A stretch of DNA of 45,598 bases. Source: a virus. The DNA lies in IMG/VR virus record IMGVR_UViG_3300039106_000384, positions 1-45,598 of that record; one strand, 5' to 3'. A program made the translations under genes and the position numbers. Shown here piece after piece: positions 23,833 through 33,176 of the stretch. Under the pieces are notes generated by a model. The model did no database searches. It worked only from the letters and a program-made list of their open reading frames with translations, and was not told where the DNA came from. The first letter of the stretch is position 1; the number at the start of each line of letters is the position of its first letter.

Positions 23833-24666
23833 CTACTCTAACCCTAAAATCTCTGGGTGACGTTGTAGTAAGCTATTTCTATAGTGGTTCCAAATGTCGT
23901 ATAATTCATCACTATTATACTCGTTTATGAGAACTTTTAGGCTCGATAATGCGCGAATATCGCCTAAATAAGTCTTATATTTTGCTGGCAGTGTTTCTGG
24001 CGTGTACTGGTATGCAAGTGCAGAAATACGCTCAAGATCGATAAATGTAGGAATTAAACGTTCAATTAAAAATGTGAAGTTTGGTAATGATTTGTCATGC
24101 GCATAGTTACTGAGTCCTGCACCAAATACCTGTTGTTTGAATACAGGATCTTTGTCTGCTTCGGTAAATAGTTTACGTGAAAACGTCATAAACCTATCCC
24201 AAAAATCTCTGCTACCAACAATGTAATTTGCAAACATAGTGCAGTTACGGTCAAGTACCATACTTTTTACATCAACATCTTCGTAACCAATCTTAGTTAA
24301 AAAGCTATTGCCAATTGCAGAAATATTAGGATGGTAGATATCACCTTGTTCCCAACTGTTAGCAAACAATGCTTCATTAACTATACACGGGTTAACAAAG
24401 TAAAGGTCTGCACCCGGATTGCTTGTAATAAAATCAAGAAACTGTGTCCCTGATAAATTAGTTTTCTCTTTAAACTTCCAACTTACAAAGCCCCAGTAAT
24501 CTAATCCTTGTGCTTTAATGTTTTCATATTCTCTATCCCATACGTCCCATTCACGTAACTCTGGACGAGGGTTAGCAGTATTATCCAGCGGAGTAAATGT
24601 TGGGTCTAATACTGCAACTTGTTCTGGTTTAAAATATAATTGAAAGATTTTTATATTAGCTGACAT
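23833..24666 (-). CDS. Glycan-locus hypothetical protein
   Basis: 277 residues. WDVWDREYENIKAQGLDYWGFVSWKF and FLDFITSNPGADLYFVNPC are conserved-looking stretches I associate with polysaccharide-locus proteins of cyanophages; no nucleotide-sugar motif is certain. Last gene of the sugar operon, overlapping the GT gene by 11 bases. A glycosyltransferase or a sugar-binding partner is most likely. Confidence 0.6.
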   Translation of the reverse strand: MSANIKIFQLYFKPEQVAVLDPTFTPLDNTANPRPELREWDVWDREYENIKAQGLDYWGFVSWKFKEKTNLSGTQFLDFITSNPGADLYFVNPCIVNEALFANSWEQGDIYHPNISAIGNSFLTKIGYEDVDVKSMVLDRNCTMFANYIVGSRDFWDRFMTFSRKLFTEADKDPVFKQQVFGAGLSNYAHDKSLPNFTFLIERLIPTFIDLERISALAYQYTPETLPAKYKTYLGDIRALSSLKVLINEYNSDELYDIWNHYRNSLLQRHPEILGLE

Positions 24667-25378
24667 ATTTCTTTATTTCCTGTGTTAAGTCTCGACCTTT
24701 TGGAATTAGGTCATTGGTTAGTGTATGTAACAATGTTTCTTCATTTGTAATATGGTGATGTCCCCAATTCTTTTGTCTATCGCTCAATGGGATTTGTGTT
24801 TGTATTTGTAATTTACGAGCTACAGTTTGCGCATTAAATGGAGCCCATCCATAATAAAATATTATAAGTTGGTCGGTGTTAGTTGTCCAATAGTGTCTGC
24901 CAGGAACAGGATAAGCCACAGGCATATTGTGTATGCTACGCGACGCACGGGTGTTATGTTCAGTATAACTGTATCCAAACGTTTTCTGTTCCCACAATGG
25001 CAAATCATATGTAACTGGTTGTTCTCTATTATTGTCAATAAAATACAAAGCCGGAATTAACAATTGTTGATTGGGTTCATCGTTAAGTAATGAATAATCT
25101 CCTATTAAAAATTCAGTAATGTTTATAGTTAGACGCCACCCGTCAATCTCTTTTTCTATATCCATTACTTCATAGTCAACATTGTCTGCTTGGAAATCTG
25201 GATTGCGCGATGTAACAATATCCCAAGTTGGGCATATTTCTTTAATAATTTCTCTGCTTCTATCCGTGCTATGATAGTCTATTAGAATGCCATGGTCAAA
25301 TATTTGTTTGTGATGAGTAAGCCACCAAGGCAACAAATATTCTTCATTATAGAAGTGACAAAGAACAGTTTTCTTCAT
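24656..25378 (-). CDS. Family 2/92-type glycosyltransferase
   Basis: 240 residues. LCHFYNEEYLLPWWLTHHK (5-23) and GILIDYHSTDRSREII (30-45) are the GT-A donor region with the aspartate pair replaced by IDYHSTD, typical of this family. ATGA overlap with the methyltransferase gene before it. It probably transfers a sugar made by the upstream pathway; the acceptor is unknown. Confidence 0.8.
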   Translation of the reverse strand: MKKTVLCHFYNEEYLLPWWLTHHKQIFDHGILIDYHSTDRSREIIKEICPTWDIVTSRNPDFQADNVDYEVMDIEKEIDGWRLTINITEFLIGDYSLLNDEPNQQLLIPALYFIDNNREQPVTYDLPLWEQKTFGYSYTEHNTRASRSIHNMPVAYPVPGRHYWTTNTDQLIIFYYGWAPFNAQTVARKLQIQTQIPLSDRQKNWGHHHITNEETLLHTLTNDLIPKGRDLTQEIKKYVS

Positions 25379-26001
25379 TGTGGGTTCTTTAAGATAAGCC
25401 AGTTTTCGTGTGGAAAGCCGCCAATATGTTTACCATCAATTGTTAACGATTCTGCAAATCTATTCTTATTTTCATTCGAAGCAGATCCATTTCTAATACC
25501 AAATATCATAGTAGTCGTTGGTTTTGACGCTGATAATAAACGATCCATATATCTATCTATACTAACATGCATACCAAAACTGCATAGACTAAAAATTAAA
25601 TCAGCTTTTGGTAATTGTGACCAATTATCTTTTTCAGTATCGAATGTAGCAACATTTTTAATACCATTTAGTTTACAAAAATCAGCAGTCAATTCAAGGT
25701 CATTGTAGAATTCATCTTCGTCTGGCATATATGCGCCAGTGTTTGCGGTGTATCCTGTTCTATCAGCTAATGTATATCCGACTGTATCATCTTTAAGTAA
25801 GTGATTTAAAAATATACTGCCGCGACCTAGCCCACAACCAACTTCCAATACTGTTTTTGGGTTGCCTATATAGGGCTCAATTTGTTCAAATTCATGAAGA
25901 CTAAGATCACTATAAATGTCTATATTTAACTCTGCCTCCCATATTTGTTCTTTCATATAAACAAGGTGTTGCTCATTAAATTTATATTCGTACTGTTCCA
26001 T
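25375..26001 (-). CDS. Class I SAM-dependent methyltransferase
   Basis: 208 residues. VLEVGCGLGRGSIFL (about 50-64) is motif I; LIFSLCSFGMHV is motif IV-like. The domain is short, as in small sugar or lipid methyltransferases. Good SD (GGAG, 7 bases). Substrate probably an NDP-sugar or sugar chain given the operon. Confidence 0.8.
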   Translation of the reverse strand: MEQYEYKFNEQHLVYMKEQIWEAELNIDIYSDLSLHEFEQIEPYIGNPKTVLEVGCGLGRGSIFLNHLLKDDTVGYTLADRTGYTANTGAYMPDEDEFYNDLELTADFCKLNGIKNVATFDTEKDNWSQLPKADLIFSLCSFGMHVSIDRYMDRLLSASKPTTTMIFGIRNGSASNENKNRFAESLTIDGKHIGGFPHENWLILKNPQ

Positions 26002-26012
26002 TCTATTCTCCG

Positions 26013-27230
26013 TTAATTAATACTTATTGTTGGAAAATATTTAATGAATACGTCGCCTTCTTTATCACGTTTACTCTTAATATTTTTTTGTATTTCGGTA
26101 AAGAAATTCCATGCCAACGGAATGAATGCTACTTTCAAATCTTCGCATTCATCTAACATGTCGATTGCTACTACAGGAATATGACTGCCCGGAGCAAATA
26201 ACCCTTGTTTAAGTGGATTGTCATCTATAATAAAATCCAAATACAATTCACCAAAGTTAATTAATGTATTGCCTTTTGCTGCGGCACCGTAGCCTGCAAT
26301 AACATACCCCTCGGCTCTGTATTCCTTAATTGTGTCGTTAAGGTCAATCACTACCTGGCGGCATTTATTAGCGTAAGCAAGGTATGTATTCATATCTTGT
26401 AAGCCCGCTAAACGTTCTTCTGTTAATACCTGCTCTACGTTACGTGCAGGGCCAGGAGTTTTAGTAAACACAAACATATAACTATTACCGTGGATCGGTG
26501 TTTTAGTAATATCAACCAAGTTTAATCCAGCACGGTCAGCTAGTGCTTTCATACTACTTGCATTAAAGAAACTTAAATGCTCGTGATAGATAGTATCAAA
26601 CTCGTTGTTCTTAATCATGTCTGCTTGACTTGTTTGAATAAACAATAGACTATCATCATGCATAATTTCTTTACATTGTTGTAAAAACGCTAACGGGTAA
26701 CTATTGTGTGCAAATACATTCTGTGCAGTAATAATGTCTAGATGTTTAGATTTATAATGCTCTACATGTTCTTGTGTAAAGTAATCTAAAATAACTTCAT
26801 GGTTAGCGGAACTCAATGGATGTAAGTTAGTAGCAGGGTCAATACCATATGTTGTTAATCCCAATGCCTTAAATGAATTAAGTTGCGAACCATCATTACA
26901 AGCAATGTCTAATACAGTTTTTGGAGCAACTGTAAAATAATTTAAACTATAATTAGCAAACCAAACAAAGTAGTCGCGCAATGTCTTGCTAGTGCCACTA
27001 ACATACAAATAGTTTTTAAATAATAGGTCGGGATTAACTGCGTGGCTTAATTGTAAGTGTGTACAATCGGTACAAATATTTAATTGTAACGGACATATAT
27101 ATTCTGGACTAGTAGGGTCCTCAATGAAACTATTAGCCAATGGTTGTGTACCTAAATCTAATACTGATTTTAAATGTTCACTACCACAACATAAACATTC
27201 TTTAAGCGTTTTTGCGTTCTCTAATTCCAT
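26013..27230 (-). CDS. NDP-hexose C-methyltransferase-like
   Basis: 405 residues. Zinc-binding N-terminal CLCCGS...CTDCTHLQL (about 13-60), SAM motif DIACNDGSQL (about 108-117) and the C-terminal YGAAAKGNTLINF signature identify the three-domain C-methyltransferase family (TylCIII type) that adds a methyl group to a keto-sugar. It follows the dehydratase and epimerase, so a branched deoxysugar is plausible. It overlaps the epimerase 3' end by 29 bases. Confidence 0.85.
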   Translation of the reverse strand: MELENAKTLKECLCCGSEHLKSVLDLGTQPLANSFIEDPTSPEYICPLQLNICTDCTHLQLSHAVNPDLLFKNYLYVSGTSKTLRDYFVWFANYSLNYFTVAPKTVLDIACNDGSQLNSFKALGLTTYGIDPATNLHPLSSANHEVILDYFTQEHVEHYKSKHLDIITAQNVFAHNSYPLAFLQQCKEIMHDDSLLFIQTSQADMIKNNEFDTIYHEHLSFFNASSMKALADRAGLNLVDITKTPIHGNSYMFVFTKTPGPARNVEQVLTEERLAGLQDMNTYLAYANKCRQVVIDLNDTIKEYRAEGYVIAGYGAAAKGNTLINFGELYLDFIIDDNPLKQGLFAPGSHIPVVAIDMLDECEDLKVAFIPLAWNFFTEIQKNIKSKRDKEGDVFIKYFPTISIN

Positions 27231-28143
27231 TATCTTGTTCCCATTGATATGTTATATAATCATCACGGCGCTGTGTACGTGATTCTGTATATTTTTCTAT
27301 TAAACTATCTATTATACTAGCAGGTGTTTCTGTAAATGTAAAGCTAAATGTTTGTTGAAATAATGTTGTATCTAATCCAAAGTCGTAAGCATTAGCTGTA
27401 TTACCTTTGTCTATCATTGGTACTGCTAATTTCTCTGCGACTGTAGTAGCAATATATTCAACTGTAGCATTAAAGCTAGCCATATTGTAAATACCTGCTA
27501 CTGGACGCTCTATACATCGAACAATTCCGCGACACAAATCTTCAATGCCCAATAATGCTCGATTAATTTTTTTATTAGCGACAGTAACGGTGCGTTGTGT
27601 TATTGCAGTATCATACATAGCGTTAATCATTACATCAGTTCGTAAGTTAGGGCTCCAACCATTTACTGTACCAAATCTTAATCCTATTACCTTATGCCCC
27701 GATGCAATAGCAATCATTGCTTGCAAATCTAATGTATATTTTGTTAAGTCGTAATTATTAATCGGTGCAAAGTTATTAATCTGTTCAGTGTGATACTCGC
27801 CCGGTAAACTATTACCATATACACTAGCTGAACTAGCATAAATTACAAGTTGGTCCTTGGATAATTTAGATATTAAATTAACAAAATTAGTTACATTGTT
27901 TAACCATGGACTTTGTATATCACCGTTGCAACTAAGAACACTTGGGTGACCAGCTAATAATACAACTACATCATATTTGCTAAGTTCCTTGGCGGTTAAT
28001 CTATTATAATCCATTCTACGTGATGTTGTATCGTAGTTAAACCAACAACAATCAACACTGTCTACATTATAAGTCTGTGTTAATACTTGACGTAACCTGG
28101 TTCCGATATAACCCGAGCCACCAATGACTAATATGTTTTTCAT
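27202..28143 (-). CDS. NAD-dependent sugar epimerase/dehydratase
   Basis: 313 residues from MKNILVIGGSGYIG; the ATG overlaps the previous stop as TGATG. GGSGYIG binds NAD(P); YASSASVYG and YDLTK hold the catalytic Ser/Tyr-x3-Lys. Members of this family epimerise or reduce NDP-sugars. The precise sugar is not visible. Confidence 0.85.
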   Translation of the reverse strand: MKNILVIGGSGYIGTRLRQVLTQTYNVDSVDCCWFNYDTTSRRMDYNRLTAKELSKYDVVVLLAGHPSVLSCNGDIQSPWLNNVTNFVNLISKLSKDQLVIYASSASVYGNSLPGEYHTEQINNFAPINNYDLTKYTLDLQAMIAIASGHKVIGLRFGTVNGWSPNLRTDVMINAMYDTAITQRTVTVANKKINRALLGIEDLCRGIVRCIERPVAGIYNMASFNATVEYIATTVAEKLAVPMIDKGNTANAYDFGLDTTLFQQTFSFTFTETPASIIDSLIEKYTESRTQRRDDYITYQWEQDNGIRERKNA

Positions 28144-28883
28144 CAATCGATAACTAACATACCATTTGGTGCAATATTGCCCATTAACCCCACTGAATCA
28201 ATTTCAACTAATGTATCTGGTGGTATAAACTTAGCCATGCTATGTTCAACATCAATATATTTGCCAGCATTAAATGTAGAAAACATATTCTGAACAATTG
28301 CATGAAATAAATGAATAGTATCTATAAATAAACTTGGTGTAAATGACCACAGACGAGTTTGCAACATTGTAGTTACACCAGTATCTGCTGAATTTATCCA
28401 ACTTGGTTGAGCTTTTCTAAACACATATTTGTTTGCAGTTTTTTCATTATCAAATTTAGCAATATCAAACTTATCAGTTAATTGATAACGTCCACTTAGT
28501 TTAAATATGCGTGATGAATCTACAATTGCATTCATCATTTCAGTATCAGATGAAATATATGACAATGCTTTGTACATACCAATACATTCCATTGAGTTTT
28601 TACCAATGTCGTAATTAGTAACTTGTTCGTGGAAATGTTGTATATCTTTATCGTCGCTGTTATCGATATAATAATCAACTAATTCAATTAGTTCATTTAG
28701 CTCTGCACTGTCATCTTGTTGCACTGCAACTGTACTGTTATCGATTAATATAATTGTACAACCTGGTATATATTTTTGTGCGCTTTTAACGGTGTCTAGC
28801 GTTTGTTGTATACGCTGTTTAGCATCATATATGCCATAGTTTGTATATACTGCTGATGTCACGAGGACTGTGTGCTTACTCAT
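28143..28883 (-). CDS. Glycosyltransferase-like sugar-locus protein
   Basis: 246 residues starting MSKHTVLVTSAVYT, whose ATG overlaps the previous TGA. TIILIDNSTVA (about 44-54) and IVDSSRIFKLSGRY resemble the nucleotide-sugar core of WbmS-like proteins in surface polysaccharide loci. No DxD is certain. Role probably transfer or modification of the sugar. Confidence 0.6.
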   Translation of the reverse strand: MSKHTVLVTSAVYTNYGIYDAKQRIQQTLDTVKSAQKYIPGCTIILIDNSTVAVQQDDSAELNELIELVDYYIDNSDDKDIQHFHEQVTNYDIGKNSMECIGMYKALSYISSDTEMMNAIVDSSRIFKLSGRYQLTDKFDIAKFDNEKTANKYVFRKAQPSWINSADTGVTTMLQTRLWSFTPSLFIDTIHLFHAIVQNMFSTFNAGKYIDVEHSMAKFIPPDTLVEIDSVGLMGNIAPNGMLVID

Positions 28884-29545
28884 AATGGTTTGCTCCATAG
28901 ACGTTCTGGGATAATTTTGTTATTTTTATCTAATACAATTACGCTGTCATAAAAGTGCATACCAACAACTTCTTTATAGAAGTCGGCTAATAGTAAATTA
29001 TCAGGATGTCTATCATTGCCTTGATAATATTCAACATTCATTGTATCTGATATCTGTTTAGCATATTCAATAAATGTACGTGGATGTTTAAGACTACCGC
29101 CATAGTTTGGCCAATAATTAGTATGTGTATCTTCACACATATAAGTACCACCAAGTTTCATGTGTGGCCACACTCGTTGCAATGTATAAATTTGATGGTC
29201 CACACGATGACTGCCATCATCTAAAAATACATCAATTTCAGGATGTGCAGTTAAAATCTTATCCCATAACGCCGGGTCACCTTGGTCGCCTAAATACTGT
29301 ATACAACCATCCGTTGTATATTTGGTAACATTCTCGTCAATGTCAACTCCGATAATTGTAGCACCGGTGCCAAAATATTTCTTCCACATTTCTGCAGAGC
29401 CGCCGCGGTAAATGCCGACTTCGATGACTACTGGACTTTTATTAACATACTTGGCAAAATGTGTTTCGTACAAGTCAAAGTAATGACTCCACTTGTCGGA
29501 GGTTAACTCTAGATTGTTGAATATGTCTCTTAGCATCGTAACCAT
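28880..29545 (-). CDS. Sugar O-methyltransferase-like (MycE/CmcI-type)
   Basis: 221 residues (218 if the ATG three codons later is used). VVIEVGIYRGGSAEMWKKYF (about 39-58) is SAM motif I, and VDIDENV and FLDDGSHRVDHQ fit the metal-dependent MycE/CmcI family. It overlaps the RmlB-like gene by 16 bases. It probably methylates a hydroxyl of the same sugar. Confidence 0.8.
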   Translation of the reverse strand: MVTMLRDIFNNLELTSDKWSHYFDLYETHFAKYVNKSPVVIEVGIYRGGSAEMWKKYFGTGATIIGVDIDENVTKYTTDGCIQYLGDQGDPALWDKILTAHPEIDVFLDDGSHRVDHQIYTLQRVWPHMKLGGTYMCEDTHTNYWPNYGGSLKHPRTFIEYAKQISDTMNVEYYQGNDRHPDNLLLADFYKEVVGMHFYDSVIVLDKNNKIIPERLWSKPL

Positions 29546-30561
29546 CTCTCATTTGCAAGTGTCCATTCGACTACTTCGCCAATACGATGGCTTAATGAAT
29601 ATTTTGGTTCCCACCCTAAACTGCGCATATAATCACCGCTTAGGGCATAACGTAAGTCATGCCCCGGTCGTGAACTATGAAAATCTACCATGTCATATTT
29701 TAACTCTTTGCCTTGCGCTTTGGCAATCAATTTAGCAAGTGATAAGTTATCAATTTCTTCTTTACCTACTAGATTGAACTTCGGACATTTAGCATCACCA
29801 TAATCTGGTTCAGCAACTTTAGCAGGATCTAAATTCAATAAGAATAACATAGCATCTGCTACATCAGCGGCATGAATATAATGTCTGCTACCAGCAATAG
29901 TTTTAGTTGTATCACTGTGTACTGTAATTACATCACCATCATTTACTTTACGAATGCACATTGGAATATATTTTTCTGGATGCTGTCTTTCACCAAATAC
30001 ATTCATTGTATGTGTAATATAGATTGGCATCTTATATGTGTTTTCGAATGCAACTGCTAGTTCTTCGCCGCCTGCTTTAGTAGCAGAATATGGATTAGTT
30101 GAATTGTAGCGGTCACGTTCTGCATAGTTAACCCCAACCGGTGCTGTACCAAATATCTCATCTGTTGAGAAATAAATAAAGCGTTCTAAGTTAGGCAGTG
30201 TACGTGCATAATTTAATATATTACATGTACCTACTACATTATCAAGTACAAATTCCATAGGAAATTCAATAGCACGGTCAACATGTGAACCTGCGGCTAA
30301 ATGTAATACATAATTAATATCACCAAGTTCTCGAGAAATCATTGGATTTAATTCGGCACGTAAATCATGGAATACAACTTTTACTCGTTTACGTGTTTCT
30401 ACGTCAAAGTCTTGCATTACATCAGCTAATCGGTTTAAATTGCCCGAAAAGTCTAAGCGGTCTAAGCTAACGATGTTCCAATCTGTATTTTTAAGTAAGT
30501 TTTCGATAACGTGATGTGCGATGAATCCTGCACCGCCGGTTACCAGCACGGTTTTTGACAT
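29530..30561 (-). CDS. dTDP-glucose 4,6-dehydratase-like (RmlB)
   Basis: 343 residues. VLVTGGAGFIAHH binds NAD; STDEIFG and YSATKAGGEE contain the catalytic Thr-Asp-Glu and Tyr-x3-Lys typical of RmlB. It opens the sugar pathway by making the 4-keto-6-deoxy intermediate used by the epimerase and methyltransferases downstream. No RmlA is in the window, so the host may supply the nucleotide sugar. First gene of the operon. Confidence 0.88.
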   Translation of the reverse strand: MSKTVLVTGGAGFIAHHVIENLLKNTDWNIVSLDRLDFSGNLNRLADVMQDFDVETRKRVKVVFHDLRAELNPMISRELGDINYVLHLAAGSHVDRAIEFPMEFVLDNVVGTCNILNYARTLPNLERFIYFSTDEIFGTAPVGVNYAERDRYNSTNPYSATKAGGEELAVAFENTYKMPIYITHTMNVFGERQHPEKYIPMCIRKVNDGDVITVHSDTTKTIAGSRHYIHAADVADAMLFLLNLDPAKVAEPDYGDAKCPKFNLVGKEEIDNLSLAKLIAKAQGKELKYDMVDFHSSRPGHDLRYALSGDYMRSLGWEPKYSLSHRIGEVVEWTLANERWLRC

Positions 30562-30588
30562 TGAATGTTTCCTTGTTAATTGATATAG

Positions 30589-30596
30589 TATTTATT
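30589..30596 (-). promoter_or_regulatory. Late-type promoter motif AATAAATA
   Basis: AATAAATAC on the minus strand 28 bases before the RmlB-like start, suggesting late expression of the sugar operon. Confidence 0.4.
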
Positions 30597-30618
30597 TTGG
30601 CATAAAGTGCAGGTAAAA

Positions 30619-30774
30619 TTATGCCGGTTGCGATACCTTGCCTTCTACGTATTCACGAATGAACTTAACTGCTTTGCGACTTGTATCAAATACAAATTCG
30701 GTTGCATCATCTTCTGTATTTAAAATTACAATAAAACCATTTGCTACTTTTCTAATTTCAATTGATTCAAACAT
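30619..30774 (-). CDS. Small hypothetical protein
   Basis: 51 residues starting MFESIEIRKVANGF, chosen because CGGAG lies 8 bases before it; a start 16 codons earlier would overlap the promoter. The short beta-strand pattern ending in FIREYVEGK resembles T4-like small early proteins. Function unknown. Confidence 0.65.
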   Translation of the reverse strand: MFESIEIRKVANGFIVILNTEDDATEFVFDTSRKAVKFIREYVEGKVSQPA

Positions 30775-30799
30775 AGTGTTACTCCGGTTATAATATATT

Positions 30800-30829
30800 A
30801 GTTTAACACTATTTTGATACAATAGTCAA
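30800..30829 (-). promoter_or_regulatory. Sigma70-type early promoter
   Basis: Minus strand: TTGACT, 18 bases, TAAACT, before the 51-residue gene. Confidence 0.65.
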
Positions 30830-30864
30830 GAGAATAGGCAATATTTCTGCCTATTTTGAGTATA

Positions 30865-31071
30865 TTACTTAGAAGATGGTTGACGTGCTTGCCCACCGTT
30901 AGCGGGTGTCGACCGTAATTCAGAGAACTTTTTGTTCTTAGATTCCATATATGATTGCTGAGCACTTACCATTGCATTCAGATAAATCCTGCGTTCTGTT
31001 TTGTCTAAAATTGTAGACAATGTTAATTTAACCATCTTACCTAATTTAAAACCTGCATTTGTTTTAGCCAT
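30865..31071 (-). CDS. Small basic protein
   Basis: 68 residues, strongly basic (FKLGKMVKLTLSTILDKTERRIY), with a Pro/Gly/Gln tail. Resembles short phage proteins near replication or head genes; no function. Confidence 0.6.
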   Translation of the reverse strand: MAKTNAGFKLGKMVKLTLSTILDKTERRIYLNAMVSAQQSYMESKNKKFSELRSTPANGGQARQPSSK

Positions 31072-31083
31072 GTGTATTGCTCC

Positions 31084-31323
31084 TTATCGTGATTCAACTC
31101 TGAGATTTAGTACAAAATTTTCTACTAATAGTTTAGTAATTGTTGCTACTATGATTGCTTCACCATCGTTTGTATTAGCATGTTGCTTATACAAATCATA
31201 TGCCTGACTTCCTACCAAATGATATATACGATCCTTGTCAAGAGGTAAGTCATCCCATTCAATAGCATCAGTTGTTTCTACTTCTTTTGCTAGTTCTATA
31301 ATTTCTTCAAGTGTGTAGTTCAT
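31084..31323 (-). CDS. Small acidic protein
   Basis: 79 residues, acidic helical N-terminus (LEEIIELAKEVETTDA) and a hydrophobic helix near the end (EAIIVATITKLLVENF). No family recognised. Has a consensus early promoter. Confidence 0.6.
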   Translation of the reverse strand: MNYTLEEIIELAKEVETTDAIEWDDLPLDKDRIYHLVGSQAYDLYKQHANTNDGEAIIVATITKLLVENFVLNLRVESR

Positions 31324-31329
31324 ATAATT

Positions 31330-31358
31330 AGTATATAGCCTTTAGAAAACAAAGTCAA
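31330..31358 (-). promoter_or_regulatory. Sigma70-type early promoter
   Basis: Minus strand: TTGACT, 17 bases, TATACT. It abuts the terminator of the porin gene. Confidence 0.75.
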
Positions 31359-31359
31359 C

Positions 31360-31387
31360 AAAAAAGCCCACCTAAGTGAGCTTTTTT
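31360..31387. terminator. Terminator after porin gene
   Basis: AAAAAAGCCCAC/GTGAGCTTTTTT pairs around CTAA; on the minus strand it ends in a T run after the porin gene. Confidence 0.8.
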
Positions 31388-31400
31388 TAGTTTAACCTAA

Positions 31401-32141
31401 TTAAAATACTTTAGTTATGCTAACTACAAGTTGGTCTTTTGTTAAATTCTGACCATTAACTGTGTTGGCTGCCTGCCCTAATGCCGATACTCCTGTATTC
31501 CAGTAGTAACGAGCACCAGCATTCCATCCATGTGATAGATCGTATGTTGCACCAACGTTCCAATCTGTGTAATCTGATTTGTCGTGAGCTACAACTTCAG
31601 TCCGACCGATATGGCCAACTACTGCAACTTTTGAGTATGCTGGTAATGCATAGTTTACATCAACTTGATAGTACTGTGAACCATCACTGTTACTAGCACC
31701 AAAATATTCATTCAATGCATAATTGTAACGTGCTGTTACCGGTCCGTACGAAACAGCCGCATATAATTCGTATGTATCAAACGAATAACCAGTGCGTGGA
31801 TAGAAATAGTTGTATGAACCTACATCAACTACGACACCTTTATAAATGTCTTTTTTCCAACCACCGTAGATATCGTTTTCAATACCGCTACCGTTTGTGT
31901 ACACCTGGCTTGAAACAGAACTATTCCAGTTGCCAATGTAGAAGCCGCTTTCTGTAGTTACGTCAACTCCACCTTGCAATGCTACGCTGTTTTGAGTTTG
32001 ACTAATACCACGAAAACGATAATCTGTTGTGCCTGTTACATTTGCACTTAGATCTGTTTTACCAACATACGGTAATGTTACTTCTGCTTGAGCCGCTAAA
32101 CTAGCTACCAATAATGCTACTGCTAATAAAAATTTACTCAT
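31401..32141 (-). CDS. Outer-membrane porin-like protein (TorF/Gcw_chp family)
   Basis: 246 residues. Signal peptide MSKFLLAVALLVASLAAQA, then VTGTTDYRFRGISQTQNSVALQGG, the family signature, and repeated amphipathic beta strands (GFYIGNWNSSVS, YYQVDVNYALPAYS), ending in a C-terminal Phe as in outer-membrane barrels. Length suits the small TorF-type barrels of proteobacteria. In a phage it may alter host permeability, recruit a nutrient or block a receptor. It is a single-gene unit with promoter and terminator. Confidence 0.85.
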   Translation of the reverse strand: MSKFLLAVALLVASLAAQAEVTLPYVGKTDLSANVTGTTDYRFRGISQTQNSVALQGGVDVTTESGFYIGNWNSSVSSQVYTNGSGIENDIYGGWKKDIYKGVVVDVGSYNYFYPRTGYSFDTYELYAAVSYGPVTARYNYALNEYFGASNSDGSQYYQVDVNYALPAYSKVAVVGHIGRTEVVAHDKSDYTDWNVGATYDLSHGWNAGARYYWNTGVSALGQAANTVNGQNLTKDQLVVSITKVF

Positions 32142-32187
32142 TGAATCTCCTTAAATTGTACAACTATAAAAATTATAGTATCTTTAT

Positions 32188-32216
32188 AGTGTAATATACT
32201 TAGTGGAGTTTGTCAA
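32188..32216 (-). promoter_or_regulatory. Sigma70-type promoter of porin gene
   Basis: Minus strand: TTGACA, 17 bases, TACACT; the leader is about 45 bases. Confidence 0.7.
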
Positions 32217-32250
32217 CCGAGTGTTGTTTTTTGATACATAAATGTTGTTT

Positions 32251-33153
32251 TTACGCAACATCTATGTATTTCAATGCAAAGCTAGTTGCTTGTGCTTCGT
32301 ATCCAATATAACCGCGTGGATTACATACAACACGGGTTTCGCCAATGACATAATCATACGGGTCATGGGTATGACCGTGGATCCAGCCGGCAATCTGAGG
32401 GCGGTAGGCTATGAAGTCACCGAGTTCTGTATAGAATCCACCGTTCATAATCCTGTCACCACGGAAGCGAGGTGCACAGCTTTGCATGCTTGGTGCGTGA
32501 TGCCCAACAACTACGTATTTCTTAGTTGTATCGTTAGCAACAACATGATTAATATAATCTACAGCTTGCTTATGATCATCCATTGCATCAGTCGGAGTAA
32601 ACCTGCTAGCTTCTTCTTTGAACTTGTATCCAATAACAGTACGTATAGCATTAAATTCAACACCATCATCATACAATGGTACTTTACGTTGCATCATGTT
32701 ATGACTGTTATCAATACACCTAAAGTCATTCAATCCATTTTTAATGCCTGTTAGTGTAAGTGGGTCACCACCATTCATGTCAGTCCAAATAGTAGCACCA
32801 ATGAATATAACATCACCAACTTCTAATGTTTCTTTTTCAAGTACATGAACATTTTCAAACTCTGCTAACGCACGTTGAAGAATACCCTGTGTATATTTAA
32901 AGTCACCATCGTAGTGTTCGTGATTGCCCATTACGTAAATTACTTTTGGAAATGCTTTGCTTACTTGCGCAAAGAATTCCATGTAACAATCGGCACGTTT
33001 ACGATTGCTGTACATGTTCTTACCAGCTAGTTCAATGTCACGAGCAACACAAATATCACCAGCTAAGATTAGCACGTCAGCATTTTGGTCATTGGTCAAC
33101 TCAATGCTACCAAACTCCAAATGTAAATCTGATGCAATACATAGTCTAAGCAT
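32251..33153 (-). CDS. Calcineurin-like metallophosphoesterase
   Basis: 300 residues. The five motifs are present: SDLHLE (8-13), LAGDI (about 31), MGNHEH (about 74), GHHAPS and HGHTHDP. All metal-binding His/Asp/Asn residues are intact. It would hydrolyse phosphodiesters or phosphomonoesters (nucleotide, cyclic nucleotide or protein). Early promoter directly upstream. Confidence 0.88.
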   Translation of the reverse strand: MLRLCIASDLHLEFGSIELTNDQNADVLILAGDICVARDIELAGKNMYSNRKRADCYMEFFAQVSKAFPKVIYVMGNHEHYDGDFKYTQGILQRALAEFENVHVLEKETLEVGDVIFIGATIWTDMNGGDPLTLTGIKNGLNDFRCIDNSHNMMQRKVPLYDDGVEFNAIRTVIGYKFKEEASRFTPTDAMDDHKQAVDYINHVVANDTTKKYVVVGHHAPSMQSCAPRFRGDRIMNGGFYTELGDFIAYRPQIAGWIHGHTHDPYDYVIGETRVVCNPRGYIGYEAQATSFALKYIDVA

Positions 33154-33176
33154 ATCGCTCTCCTAATTAATGTATT

